Shown: positions 9,588 through 18,567, counted from the first letter of the stretch. The stretch is 64,000 nt of DNA from Marinomonas primoryensis (GCF_013372285.1 NZ_CP054301.1:1164001-1228000); one strand, 5' to 3'. Program-made: numbers and translations. The notes: generated by a model from the sequence alone, not told the origin.

Positions 9588-9618
9588 CAGAATAGCAAGA
9601 GACACGACACCCTAAAAC

Positions 9619-9700
9619 GACAAACATCTCGCTCTAAGGGGAAACGAATCCGCGCCATAAGCGCTAGACAGTAAAGGATAGAATACATGGCCTTTGTTAA
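9619..9700 (+). repeat. 82-bp leader repeat, copy 1
   Basis: This segment, covering the toxin-immunity spacer and the first 14 bases of immunity paralog A, is identical to 12092-12173 in front of paralog C. It carries the AAAGGATAG ribosome site of the leader paralogs and marks a duplicated toxin-immunity unit. Confidence 0.9.
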
Positions 9701-10769
9701 TGCCTCTAAAAGCAAACAAAACGACCAGCAAGCAGCACAAGACCACCGTTCAGTAAGTGAATACCAAGACACGGCTTATAATTCACAGAGTTTTGCACCA
9801 CAAAGGTCACGCCAAGAAAAGGGCTTCTTACGCCGTATGATGACCAGCGGCAAGCCCTTTTCGTTCAGTGAAACCACGGACAGCATCACCGTCTATGGTC
9901 TGGACAAGATTACCCCTTCCGAAATGGCCAAAATAGCAGCCATAAACCAACAGGAGGTGTATTGGGATGAGCAGAGTCTCAACGGAGAGGGCTTAACGGG
10001 CTGGTCTCAAGTCTATGCCATCATGGTTAGCATTACTAACGGCTGTCTATTCATGGTATTGCCTTTGGCATATATACTTTTTTTATCAGGACTCCTTTTC
10101 GGTGAGGGGGAAATCGTTTTTGTGTGGAATGATGGAATGTCTGATCTTTTTTGGGGACTTACTTTGTACGCGACCTTACCTTGTTTGCTGATTTATATTC
10201 ACTATAAGCTGTTGCATGCAGGCTATATGTTTCTGGCACCGTTTTTACGTCCGAGCCGGATATTTGAGCTAAATCGTACTACTGGTATGGTGACCTTGTT
10301 TAAAAAGAATAAGCCTTTTTTTACACATCTCTTTATCGAGTTTGATTGTGTGTTGATGTCGTCACCGACTCAGCAGGGCTTTTTAAATTACTCCTTAACT
10401 TTAATTCATCGTTACCAGGATTATTCAGTAGGGGTGCCGATTAGTGGCTCCATGGGCGCCAATCATAAAGTAATCGAATACCATCGTTTTTGGAACATGG
10501 TTCAACGCTACATGGACATCAGCCAGCCTCTGCCAGACATTTTAGTCTTAGAACCAGCACGTCAACGCGACCCCACCACCATCGCTTACGACAAAGAGCA
10601 TAACCGTAACCCACGATACTGGCGCGACATGACAGACGACGAGTTTGCAAAAAAGATGGACGAGATCGAAAAAGCACAGAAGAACACCCCAGCGACAGGA
10701 AAATCGATCAACATCTTCGAAGCCCCTAATGCCATAGTAAGCAAGAAGCACAGTAATAAGAAAAAGTAG
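9687..10769 (+). CDS. Putative T6SS immunity protein, paralog A (intact)
   Basis: A 360-residue membrane protein, first of six tandem paralogs. Layout: an N-terminal charged cytosolic part of about 115 residues (with FLRRMMTSGKPFSFS), two hydrophobic helices at about 116-137 and 150-180 separated by a short polar loop, and a conserved C-terminal domain with NRTTGMVTLFKKNKPFFTH, SSPTQQGFLNYSLTLIHRY and ARQRDPTTIAYDKEHNRNPR. Membrane location and position right behind a membrane toxin suggest it protects the producer's own inner membrane, as TsiV2 does against VasX. The domain may correspond to DUF6708, which I cannot confirm. Start ATG 9687 has AAAGGA 10 bases upstream. The loop contains only five G residues in a row and the frame is intact. 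Confidence 0.68.
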   Translation: MAFVNASKSKQNDQQAAQDHRSVSEYQDTAYNSQSFAPQRSRQEKGFLRRMMTSGKPFSFSETTDSITVYGLDKITPSEMAKIAAINQQEVYWDEQSLNGEGLTGWSQVYAIMVSITNGCLFMVLPLAYILFLSGLLFGEGEIVFVWNDGMSDLFWGLTLYATLPCLLIYIHYKLLHAGYMFLAPFLRPSRIFELNRTTGMVTLFKKNKPFFTHLFIEFDCVLMSSPTQQGFLNYSLTLIHRYQDYSVGVPISGSMGANHKVIEYHRFWNMVQRYMDISQPLPDILVLEPARQRDPTTIAYDKEHNRNPRYWRDMTDDEFAKKMDEIEKAQKNTPATGKSINIFEAPNAIVSKKHSNKKK

Positions 10770-10772
10770 ACA

Positions 10773-11895
10773 ATGGAACCGATGGATGTGGATGTTTCTC
10801 AAATGCCTAAAAGCCGACAAGACGACCAGCAAGACCGAGAAGGTCATCGTTCCATTAGTGAATATCAAGACACGGCTTATCATTCAGAAGATTTTCCACC
10901 TCAGAAGCCACGCCAAGAAAAGGGCTTCTTACGCCGCATGATGACCAGCGGCAAGCCTTTTTCATTTAGTCAAACCACGGACAGCATTACCGTCTATGGT
11001 CTGGACAAGATTACTCCTTCCGAAATGGCCAAAATAGCCGCCACGAAGCAGCAGGAGGTGTATTGGGATGAACAGAGTCTCAACGGAGAGGGCTTAACGG
11101 GCTGGTCTCAAGTGTATGCCATCGTTGTTAGTATTACTAATGGCTGTCTATTTATGGCATTGCCTTTGTGTTATGCCGTTTTTTTATTAGGGTTATTTAT
11201 TGATAAGGGGGGGGGTAGTGGACGCTTGGAGTGCTGTCTACGCAGATATTTTTCTGGGAATTACTTTGTACGCGACCTTACCTTGTTTGCTTATTTACCT
11301 TCACTACAAGCTATTGCATGCGGGCTATATGTTTTTAGCGCCGTTTTTGCGCCCGAGCCGGATATTTGAGTTAAACCGTACTACCGGCATGGTGACCTTG
11401 TTTAAGAATAATCAGCCGTTTTTCACTCATCCCTTTATCGAGTTTGATTGTGTACTGATGTCGTCACCGACTCAGCAGGGCTTTTTAAATTACTCGTTAA
11501 CCTTAATTCATCGATACCGTGATTATTCGGTGGGCGTGCCAATTAGTGGCTCCATGGGAGCCAATCATAAAGTGATCGAATACCATCGCTTTTGGAACAT
11601 GGTGCAACGCTACATGGACATCAGCCAGCCGCTGCCCGACATTCTAGTCTTAGAACCAGCACGTCAACGAGACCCCACTACCATCACTTACGACAAAGAA
11701 CACAACCGTAACTCAAGATACTGGCGCGACATGACAGACGACGAGTTTGCGAAAAAGATGGACGAGATCGAAAAAGTACAGAAGAACACCCCAGCGACAG
11801 GAAAATCGATCAACATCTTCGAAGCCCCTAATGCCATAGTAAGCAAGAAGCACAACCGAAATAAGACATGGGGATGGTGGCCGTGGGAACGGTGA
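10773..11895 (+). pseudogene. Immunity paralog B, frameshifted at a G9 tract
   Basis: The start (ATG 10773) is three bases after the paralog A stop. The N-terminal part matches paralog A almost residue for residue through the first membrane helix. At the G9 tract (11207-11215) the frame shifts, giving a 198-residue product that ends at 11369. The expected continuation (VVDAWSAVYADIFLGITLYA and the full conserved C-terminal domain) is in the other frame to 11895; removing one G would give a 373-residue protein. The second half shows no other damage, which argues against long-standing decay. The C-terminus is also unusual: after KKHNRNK it runs into sequence from a toxin-gene remnant and ends in TWGWWPWER. 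Either a phase-OFF gene or a recent pseudogene. Confidence 0.75.
11207..11215 (+). repeat. G9 homopolymer in paralog B
   Basis: Nine consecutive G residues in the loop between the two membrane helices. Eight would keep the reading frame (aag ggg ggg gta), so the gene is +1 out of frame. Such tracts are prone to slipped-strand length change. Confidence 0.9.
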
Positions 11896-12060
11896 TGTCG
11901 ACGCTTGCTACCAGCTTGTTTACCACCAGTGCGCCTATCTTATTTGGGATGGGGCCGGTTGCCCTTCGAGGACCCTATTTTTGATCCGCCGTATTTTACG
12001 GAGGATGAAAAGTCTTGGGTCAATCAAGCCATCACCATGACAACTAATCAACAAACATGA
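11874..12060 (+). pseudogene. Remnant of a second VasX-like toxin gene
   Basis: Two joined fragments of a toxin gene. Bases 11874-11963 align without gaps to 8781-8870 of the intact toxin, coding MVAVGTVMSTLATSLFTTSA and on to GMGPVA, the second and third membrane-helix region. The sequence then jumps to the equivalent of about 9492-9587, coding FEDPIFDPPYFTEDEKSW and the C-terminus, with TGA at 12058-12060. About 620 bases between the two parts, and everything 5' of the first, are missing, and the two pieces are in different frames. Several residue differences from the intact toxin show the lost gene was a diverged second effector, not a recent copy. Its 5' edge is fused to the end of paralog B. 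Confidence 0.85.
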
Positions 12061-12091
12061 CAGAGTTACAATAAATACGACTTCTTAGAGT

Positions 12092-12173
12092 GACAAACAT
12101 CTCGCTCTAAGGGGAAACGAATCCGCGCCATAAGCGCTAGACAGTAAAGGATAGAATACATGGCCTTTGTTAA
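12092..12173 (+). repeat. 82-bp leader repeat, copy 2
   Basis: Identical to 9619-9700. As in the first copy, it sits between a toxin-gene 3' end (here a remnant) and a leader-type paralog starting MAFVNAS. Confidence 0.9.
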
Positions 12174-13244
12174 CGCCTCCACCAAAAGACAAAACGACTC
12201 GCAAGCAGCACAAGATTACCGTTTTGTAAGTGAATACAAAGATACGGCTTATGACTCAGACGATTTTACCCCTCAGAAACCGCGTCAAGAGCAGGGCTTT
12301 TTACGCCGTATGATGACCAGTGGCAAGCCTTTTTCGTTCAGCCACACCACAAATAGCATCACTATTTATGGGCTGGATGATTTGACACCTTCAGAAATGG
12401 CAGAAGGAGAAAAAGGTCCGAAGCCGATGTATTGGACTGAAACGAAACTAATTGGAGAGTCATTAAGTGGGTGGTCTCAGGTGTATGTCTTAATAGGAGG
12501 TATTGCCAATGTTTGCTTAATGTTTGTATTGCCTTTGTTTTACGTGATTTGCTTGATAGGTCTTTTTTTGGGTAAGGGGGGGGGGTCACTTTTGGTTGGA
12601 ATGATGGCTGGAATGATATATTTATTGGCATTACTCTGTATGCGACCTTACCCTGTTTAATCATTCACCTTCACTCTCGCGTATTAAATACGGGGTATGT
12701 TTTTGTTGCTCCTTTTCTGCGAGCCAAGCGAGTATTTGAGTTAAATCGCACCACAGGGATGGTGACTTTGTTTAAAAAGAATAAGCCTTTTTTCACTCAT
12801 CCCTTTATCGAGTTTGATTGTGTACTGATGTCGTCACCCACTCAGCAAGGTTTTTTAAATTACTCGTTAACCTTAATTCATCGCTACCATGATTATTCGG
12901 TAGGCGTGCCGATTAGCGGTTCCATGGGACCCAATCATAAAGTGATTGAATACCTTCGTTTTTGGAACATGGTGCAACGCTATATGGACATCAGCCAACC
13001 GCTGCCAGACATTTTGGTGTTAGAGCCAGCACGTCAACGCGACCCCACTACCATCGCGTACGACAAAGAGCACAATCGTAACCCAAGATACTGGCGCGAC
13101 ATGACAGACGACGAATTTAAGCAGAAAATGGACGAGATCGAAAAAGCTCAGAAAAACACCCCAGCGACAGGTAAGCCAATCGATATTTTCAAAGGGCCGG
13201 ACTCCACCGCAAGTAAAAAGCGCAACCGTAATAAGAAAAAGTAG
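12160..13244 (+). pseudogene. Immunity paralog C, frameshifted at a G10 tract
   Basis: Starts MAFVNAS like paralog A, behind an identical leader with AAAGGATAG. The reading frame is intact through the first membrane helix (LIGLFLGKGG) and then shifts at the G10 tract 12576-12585, ending at 12660 after 166 residues. The expected continuation (TFGWNDGWNDIFIGITLYAT, the second helix, and the complete C-terminal domain) follows in another frame to 13244. Removing two G residues would give a 360-residue protein, the same length as paralog A. No other frame damage is seen. As with paralog B, the choice is between a phase-OFF contingency gene and an early pseudogene. Confidence 0.75.
12576..12585 (+). 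repeat. G10 homopolymer in paralog C
   Basis: Ten consecutive G residues at the same loop position as the G9 tract of paralog B. Eight would be in frame, so the gene is +2 out of frame. The equivalent tract in paralog E (14797-14803) has seven G residues after AAA and is in frame. Confidence 0.9.
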
Positions 13245-13247
13245 ACA

Positions 13248-14342
13248 ATGGAACTGATGGATATGGATGTTTCTCAAACGCCTAAAAGCGGACAAAATGA
13301 CCCGCAAGCACGACTGGAGAATAGCATTAGCCAATATCAAGACACGGCTTATAATTCACAAGATTTTCCTACTCAGAAACCACGTCAAGAGCAGGGCTTC
13401 TTACGCCGCATGATGACCAGCGGTAAACCTTTCTCATTCAGTAAAACCACAGACAGCATCACCATTTATGGGTTGGATGATTTGACGCCTTCTAAGGTGA
13501 CCGAAGGAGGAAAAAGTTCAAAACAGAGCTACTGGAATGAAATAAGCCTTAATGGAGAATCTTTAAGTGGCTGGTCTCAATTATATTTTTTAATAGTTGG
13601 CATTGCTAAGATGTGTTTAATGGGCTTGTTGCCTTTGTGTTATGCCATTTTTTTATTAGGGCTGTTTATTGGTAAAAGTGGCGTAGTTGCGGGTTGGAAC
13701 GATGGGTACGCTGATATTTTTATGGGCATTACTCTGTACGGGACTTTACCCTGTTTCATCATTTACGTTCATTTTCTTCTGCTTAATGTAGGGTGTTTTT
13801 TTGTTGCCCCTTTTCTGCGAGCCAAGCGAGTGTTTGAGTTAAATCGCACTACGGGGATGGTGACTTTGTTTAAAAAGAATAAGCCTTTCTTTACTCATCC
13901 CTTTATCGAGTTTGATTGTGTACTGATGTCGTCACCGACCCAACAAGGTTTTTTAAATTACTCGTTAACCTTAATTCATCGCTACCGTGATTATTCGGTG
14001 GGCGTGCCGATTAGCGGCTCCATGGGAGCCAACCATAAAGTGATTGAATACCATCGATTTTGGAACATGGTGCAACGTTACATGGACATCAGCCAGCCGC
14101 TGCCAGACATTTTAGTATTGGAGCCTGCGCGTCAACGAGACCCCACCACCATCGCTTACGACAAAGAGCATAACCGTAACCCAAGGTACTGGCGTGATAT
14201 GACAGATAAGGAATTTAAGCAAAAGATGGATGAGATCGAAAAAGCCCAGAAGAACACCCCCGTGACAGGCAAGCCGATCGACATTTTCGAAGCTTCTAAT
14301 ACCACGGTAAACAAGAAGCACAATCGAAATAAGAAAAAGTAG
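13248..14342 (+). CDS. Putative T6SS immunity protein, paralog D (intact)
   Basis: A 364-residue member of the six-paralog family. It begins MELMDMDVSQTPKSG, the alternative N-terminus shared with B, E and F, three bases after the paralog C stop. There is no clear ribosome site, so translation may depend on coupling with the preceding gene. If so, the early stop in frameshifted C would uncouple D unless ribosomes restart. The N-terminal part (FLRRMMTSGKPFSFSKTTDS) groups with A-C. The helix pair is at about residues 112-140 and 155-185. The loop reads FIGKSGVVAGWNDGYAD, where the G run is interrupted (AAAAGTGGC), so the gene is not slippage-prone. Confidence 0.66.
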   Translation: MELMDMDVSQTPKSGQNDPQARLENSISQYQDTAYNSQDFPTQKPRQEQGFLRRMMTSGKPFSFSKTTDSITIYGLDDLTPSKVTEGGKSSKQSYWNEISLNGESLSGWSQLYFLIVGIAKMCLMGLLPLCYAIFLLGLFIGKSGVVAGWNDGYADIFMGITLYGTLPCFIIYVHFLLLNVGCFFVAPFLRAKRVFELNRTTGMVTLFKKNKPFFTHPFIEFDCVLMSSPTQQGFLNYSLTLIHRYRDYSVGVPISGSMGANHKVIEYHRFWNMVQRYMDISQPLPDILVLEPARQRDPTTIAYDKEHNRNPRYWRDMTDKEFKQKMDEIEKAQKNTPVTGKPIDIFEASNTTVNKKHNRNKKK

Positions 14343-14345
14343 ACA

Positions 14346-15443
14346 ATGGAACCGATGGATATGGATTTTTCTCAAACGCCTAAAAGCGGACAAGACGACT
14401 CGCAAGCACGACCGGATAACACCATCAGGCAATATCAAGACACGGCTTATAACTCAGACGATTTTTCACCTCAGAAGGCCCGAGTAGAGCAGGGCTTTTT
14501 ACGTCGAATGATAACCAAAGGGAAGCTGTTTGGTTTTAGCAAAACAACGGATGCTATTGCTGTTTCCGCTATAGACGATGTGACTCCCGAAGTTATGGCC
14601 GAATACGAAGCAGACTACGAGTCTGACGGAAAGTCGATGTACTGGGATGAAAAGACGCTTAGTTCGGAATCTTTTTCTGGGTGGTCTCAAGTTTATCTTG
14701 TAATTGCGGCTTTGGCTAAGGTCTGTCTTATTGGCTTTTTGCCATTGTTCTATGTGTTTTGTTTAATCGGGTTATTTTTTGGTAAAGGGGGGGTTGTTTT
14801 TGGCTGGAACGATGGTTGGTCAGATATTTTTCTGGGTACAGCCTTTTTCGCGGTCCTACCTTGCTTATTGATTTCAGGTCATTTTAAATTGGTGGATTCT
14901 GGTCACTATTATCTTGCGCCTTTTTTACAAAGTAAACGGGTGTTTGAAATGAATCGCACCACGGGGATGGTGACGTTATTCAAACGCAACAAGCCGTATT
15001 TTACGCATCCTTTTATTGAATTTGACTGTGTGTTGTTGTCGTCTCCTACCCGCCAAGGTTTTTTAAATTATTCATTGACCTTAATTCATCGTTACAGCAA
15101 TTACTCGGTTGGTGTGCCACTCGACAGCTTATTGGGGCCAAATGCTATGGTGGATGAATATTTACGTTTTTGGAATATGGTACAGCGTTATATGGACATC
15201 AGCCAGCCTTTGCCAGACATCATGATTCTAGAAGACGCTCGTAAGCGTGACCCCACCACCATCGCTTATGACAAAGAACATAACCGTAACCCGAGATACT
15301 GGCGCGATATGACGGAAGAGGAGTACGCGCAAAAATTAAAGATGCTGAAAACCGAGCAAAAAAGCATCCCAGCAACAGGCAAGCCAATCGATATCTTCAA
15401 AGGGCCGAATACCGCTAATCCAGTCAAAAAGAAGAAAAAGTAG
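14346..15443 (+). CDS. Putative T6SS immunity protein, paralog E (intact, G7 tract)
   Basis: A 365-residue paralog with a diverged N-terminal region shared only with F: MITKGKLFGFSKTTDAIAVS and then TPEVMAEYEADYESDG. The two membrane helices and conserved C-terminal domain are present. The C-terminal domain differs in places from A-D: SSPTRQGF instead of SSPTQQGF, and a GVPLDSLLGPNAMVDEY loop in place of GVPISGSMGANHKVIEY. That loop is a candidate specificity determinant. A G7 run at 14797-14803 is in frame, so this may be the ON counterpart of the tracts in B and C. Ends with a lysine-rich tail; paralog F starts three bases after its stop. Confidence 0.66.
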   Translation: MEPMDMDFSQTPKSGQDDSQARPDNTIRQYQDTAYNSDDFSPQKARVEQGFLRRMITKGKLFGFSKTTDAIAVSAIDDVTPEVMAEYEADYESDGKSMYWDEKTLSSESFSGWSQVYLVIAALAKVCLIGFLPLFYVFCLIGLFFGKGGVVFGWNDGWSDIFLGTAFFAVLPCLLISGHFKLVDSGHYYLAPFLQSKRVFEMNRTTGMVTLFKRNKPYFTHPFIEFDCVLLSSPTRQGFLNYSLTLIHRYSNYSVGVPLDSLLGPNAMVDEYLRFWNMVQRYMDISQPLPDIMILEDARKRDPTTIAYDKEHNRNPRYWRDMTEEEYAQKLKMLKTEQKSIPATGKPIDIFKGPNTANPVKKKKK

Positions 15444-15446
15444 ACA

Positions 15447-16514
15447 ATGGAACTAATGGATATGGATGTTTCCCAAACGCCTAAAAGTGGACAAAATGAT
15501 CCGAAAGCACCGGAGAATACCATCAGCCAATATCAAGACACGGCTTATGACTCAGACGATTTTCCGCCTCAGAAACCGCGTCAAGAACAGGGCTTTTTAC
15601 GCCGTATGATAACCAAGGGGAAGCTGTTTGATTTTAGCAAAACAACGGATGCTATTGCGATTTCTGCAATAGACGATATGACTCCTGAAGTTATGGCCGA
15701 ATACGAAGCAGACTACGAGTCTGACGGAAAGCCGATGTATTGGGATGAAAAGACGCTTAGTTCGGAATCTTTTTCTGGGTGGTCTCAAGTTTATCTTGTA
15801 ATTGCGGCTTTGGCTAAGGTCTGTCTTATTGGCTTTTTGCCATTGTTATATTTTTTTCTGTTAATGTTTTTATTGTTTGATGATATTGGGTGGAGCAATG
15901 GTTATTCAGAGACATTCTTAATAGTGACTCTTTATGGTACCTTGCCTTGCTTATTGATTTCAGGTCATTTTAAATTGGTGGATTCTGGTCACTATTATCT
16001 TGCGCCTTTTTTACAAAGTAAACGGGTGTTTGAAATGAATCGCACCACGGGGATGGTGACGTTATTCAAACGCAACAAGCCGTATTTTACGCACCCTTTT
16101 ATTGAATTTGACTGTGTGCTGCTGTCGTCGCCCACCCGCCAAGGTTTTTTAAACTATTCCTTAACGCTAATTCATAGGTACAGTAATTATTCTGTTGGTG
16201 TACCTCTAGGCACTTTATTAGGCCCTAATGCCATGGTGGATGAATACTTACGTTTCTGGAATATGACACAGCGTTATATGGACATCAGCCAGCCCTTGCC
16301 TGACATCATGATTTTAGAAGGCGCTCGTCAACGTGATCCCACTACCATCGAGTATGACAAAGAGCACAGTCGTAACCCAAGATACTGGCGCGATATGACT
16401 GAGGAAGAGTACGCGCAGAAATTGAAGATGCTGAAAACTGAGCAAAAAAGCATTTCAGCGACAGGAAAATCGATCGATATTTTTAATGAGAGTGTAGAAA
16501 ATCTATCTTCTTGA
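15447..16514 (+). CDS. Putative T6SS immunity protein, paralog F (intact, altered loop and C-terminus)
   Basis: A 355-residue paralog, last of the array. Flanking sequence is nearly identical to paralog E (same YEADYESDGKPMYWDEK and QSKRVFEMNRTTGMVTLFKR segments), but the inter-helix loop is replaced by LLMFLLFDDIGWSNGYSET, with no G run. This patchwork suggests gene conversion or recombination between paralogs. The C-terminus ends in IDIFNESVENLSS instead of the basic KKK tail, consistent with the array having been cut at this boundary. Immunity function is inferred from position and family only. Confidence 0.65.
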   Translation: MELMDMDVSQTPKSGQNDPKAPENTISQYQDTAYDSDDFPPQKPRQEQGFLRRMITKGKLFDFSKTTDAIAISAIDDMTPEVMAEYEADYESDGKPMYWDEKTLSSESFSGWSQVYLVIAALAKVCLIGFLPLLYFFLLMFLLFDDIGWSNGYSETFLIVTLYGTLPCLLISGHFKLVDSGHYYLAPFLQSKRVFEMNRTTGMVTLFKRNKPYFTHPFIEFDCVLLSSPTRQGFLNYSLTLIHRYSNYSVGVPLGTLLGPNAMVDEYLRFWNMTQRYMDISQPLPDIMILEGARQRDPTTIEYDKEHSRNPRYWRDMTEEEYAQKLKMLKTEQKSISATGKSIDIFNESVENLSS

Positions 16515-16619
16515 AGATTTTTAAGCGTGCGCCAATCATTCATTGACTCTATATAGTGGAACAAAGATCGGGTATAGGCCGGTTATCGCTGTTTCACGAG
16601 TTTTCAATGGGATACAAGT

Positions 16620-17504
16620 ATGTTGAGATGTTATCTAGCACTGTTACTTCTTGGTGTGATTTGGGGGTCGAACTTTATATTTATGAAGTGGTCGACAGCA
16701 CTGATTTCACCTATGCAAACGGTGATGTTACGAGTGATATTTGGTTTTATTCCTCTGCTGGTTGTGGCGTGGTATAGCAAGCAACTTAAAGTCAGTCAGT
16801 TGAAGCATTTATTTCATTTTGCGGTGATGTCGGTGCTCGCAACGACTTTCTATTATTACGGGTTCGTAGCCGGTACAACCTTAATACCAACCAGTGTGGC
16901 GGGTCTTTTGAGCGGTTCAATTCCGATTTTTACCTTTATTTCTGCATTTCTATTTTTACGTAAAGACCGGCCTACATTACAGATGTTTATTGGTGTGATC
17001 ATGGGTTTTATAGGGATCGTTGTCAGTGCTAGGCCATGGGAAGGCGCTGAGGGTGTTGATGTTGTTGGGGTAATGTGGATGTTGGCTGGAACGACCAGTC
17101 TTGGCGTTTCGTTTGTTTATGCGCAACGTCAATTGTCTCCGTTGAAATTACCACCTTTGACTTTGGCCACTTGGCAGACTGGGTGTGCATCGTTGACGTT
17201 GTTGATCTTGACTGATTTTTCTGGCATCACAAGCATTACTTCTGATCTTAAAACCGTATTAGGTGTCGTCATTGGTCTTGGGGTTTTAGGAACGGGAGGC
17301 GCTTTTTTCCTTTACTATTATGCTATTGAAAAACTGGGGTCGGTAAAAGCATCAGGGGCTACTTACATAGCACCTGTAGTGGCCGTCATTATTGGTGCGT
17401 TTGTTGGCGAAGACATGAATAGTTCAATCGTGGTGGCTTTAGTATTAATTTTAGGCGGGGTGATACTGATACAGACAGGAGGACGTAAAGCATCACTTTC
17501 ATGA
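16620..17504 (+). CDS. EamA/DMT-family transporter
   Basis: A 294-residue inner-membrane protein with about ten hydrophobic helices and the duplicated EamA architecture: LLGVIWGSNFIFMKW in the first repeat, and the second repeat near LGVLGTGGAFFLYYYAIEKLG, ending with SGATYIAPVVAVIIGAFVGE. Members export or import small metabolites such as amino acids. The substrate cannot be told from sequence. It is transcribed away from the T6SS array after a 105-base gap and converges with a LysR gene; it shows no functional link to the T6SS genes. ATG 16620 gives a normal first helix for the family. Confidence 0.85.
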   Translation: MLRCYLALLLLGVIWGSNFIFMKWSTALISPMQTVMLRVIFGFIPLLVVAWYSKQLKVSQLKHLFHFAVMSVLATTFYYYGFVAGTTLIPTSVAGLLSGSIPIFTFISAFLFLRKDRPTLQMFIGVIMGFIGIVVSARPWEGAEGVDVVGVMWMLAGTTSLGVSFVYAQRQLSPLKLPPLTLATWQTGCASLTLLILTDFSGITSITSDLKTVLGVVIGLGVLGTGGAFFLYYYAIEKLGSVKASGATYIAPVVAVIIGAFVGEDMNSSIVVALVLILGGVILIQTGGRKASLS

Positions 17505-17572
17505 AAGTCTGGTGCTAATTGATTATAAATATAAACGTCATTTTTCCATCATTTGAGTTCTTAACACTCTTG

Positions 17573-18466
17573 TTATTCTTCCACTTCAGATAGGGTGAAT
17601 TCTTGCTGGAACCACTTCCAAACCGCATCGACACCAAGTTGCGGTGAACGGCTTTGCTTACGCACTAAAAAATAATCAGGCTTAACAATCTGAGTTTTTT
17701 CAAAGACGGGTATGAGTCGTCCAGCCAGAATGTCTTTTTCAACAAATACGCGACAAACTAGCGCAATACCTTGCCCTGCCAGTGCGGCATCAATCGCGAG
17801 TGTTGTTTGGTTGAAGGTTGCCCCAGCGAGTTTTTCGACAGTCTTAATAAAAGCAGGCCATTGATTATGGGCATCGTGCAAAATGGGGAATTGCTTCAAG
17901 CTTTCAAAGGAAAGAGGGAGTGAGTGGTTAATTAATAATGACGGGCTAGCGACAGCAATCAGCTCTTGCTGGAATAACCGTACCGCTTCCAAGTTTAGTG
18001 GAAAGGGGGCACTGGTTAGGCGTACGGCAATATCAATTTGGTCTCTATCGAAGTCAGACACCGACTCAGTAGCGACGGTGCGTAACTCTATATCAGGCAA
18101 AAGTGCGTTGAGCTCTCCCAATCGTGGGATCAAAATCTTCGCGGCGAAGGTCGGGGTGACGCTGATAGTGACCATTTTTGGGCGAGATCGTATGTTGTTG
18201 GTAGCTTCGCTCATAACATCGAATGCGTGAGTAATATCGGCTAAAAAGACGGCTCCTTGCGTTGTTAACGATAACCCCCGTGGCAGTCGCTGAAAAAGGG
18301 TTTGGCCTAGGTGTTCTTCTAACGCTCTGACTTGTTGCGCAACCGCGCCTTGAGTGACGCCAAGTTCTTCCGCTGCATTGCGAAAACTTAATCTTCTACC
18401 AGACACTTCAAATGCACGTAGGGAATTGAGAGGCGGAAGCTTTCTTCGTGAAATAGTCATTATCAT
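17573..18466 (-). CDS. LysR-family regulator (GcvA-like)
   Basis: A 297-residue LysR-type regulator. The N-terminal winged helix-turn-helix is clear (LPPLNSLRAFEVSGRRLSF, then GVTQGAVAQQVRALEEHLG), followed by the substrate-binding fold. The helix-turn-helix reads like the GcvA/AmpR subgroup. Several start codons are clustered (GTG 18469, ATG 18466, ATG 18460) with only a weak ribosome site, so the start is uncertain by a few residues. It is divergent from the SDR gene at 18568, with a gap of about 100 bases, which makes that SDR its likely target. Confidence 0.85.
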   Translation of the reverse strand: MIMTISRRKLPPLNSLRAFEVSGRRLSFRNAAEELGVTQGAVAQQVRALEEHLGQTLFQRLPRGLSLTTQGAVFLADITHAFDVMSEATNNIRSRPKMVTISVTPTFAAKILIPRLGELNALLPDIELRTVATESVSDFDRDQIDIAVRLTSAPFPLNLEAVRLFQQELIAVASPSLLINHSLPLSFESLKQFPILHDAHNQWPAFIKTVEKLAGATFNQTTLAIDAALAGQGIALVCRVFVEKDILAGRLIPVFEKTQIVKPDYFLVRKQSRSPQLGVDAVWKWFQQEFTLSEVEE

Positions 18467-18567
18467 CACCCAGTAGTTTTTCTACATTCTAAGTGGATTA
18501 TTAAACGCGCGAAAGTCTTGTTTTTATACACCATACTGAAACCCTAAAAAAATAAAGGGAGTGATGT

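Noticed and set aside
11200..11895. Separate gene for the second half of paralog B
   Set aside because: It has no ribosome site, and its sequence continues paralog B in another frame; it is better described as one frameshifted gene.
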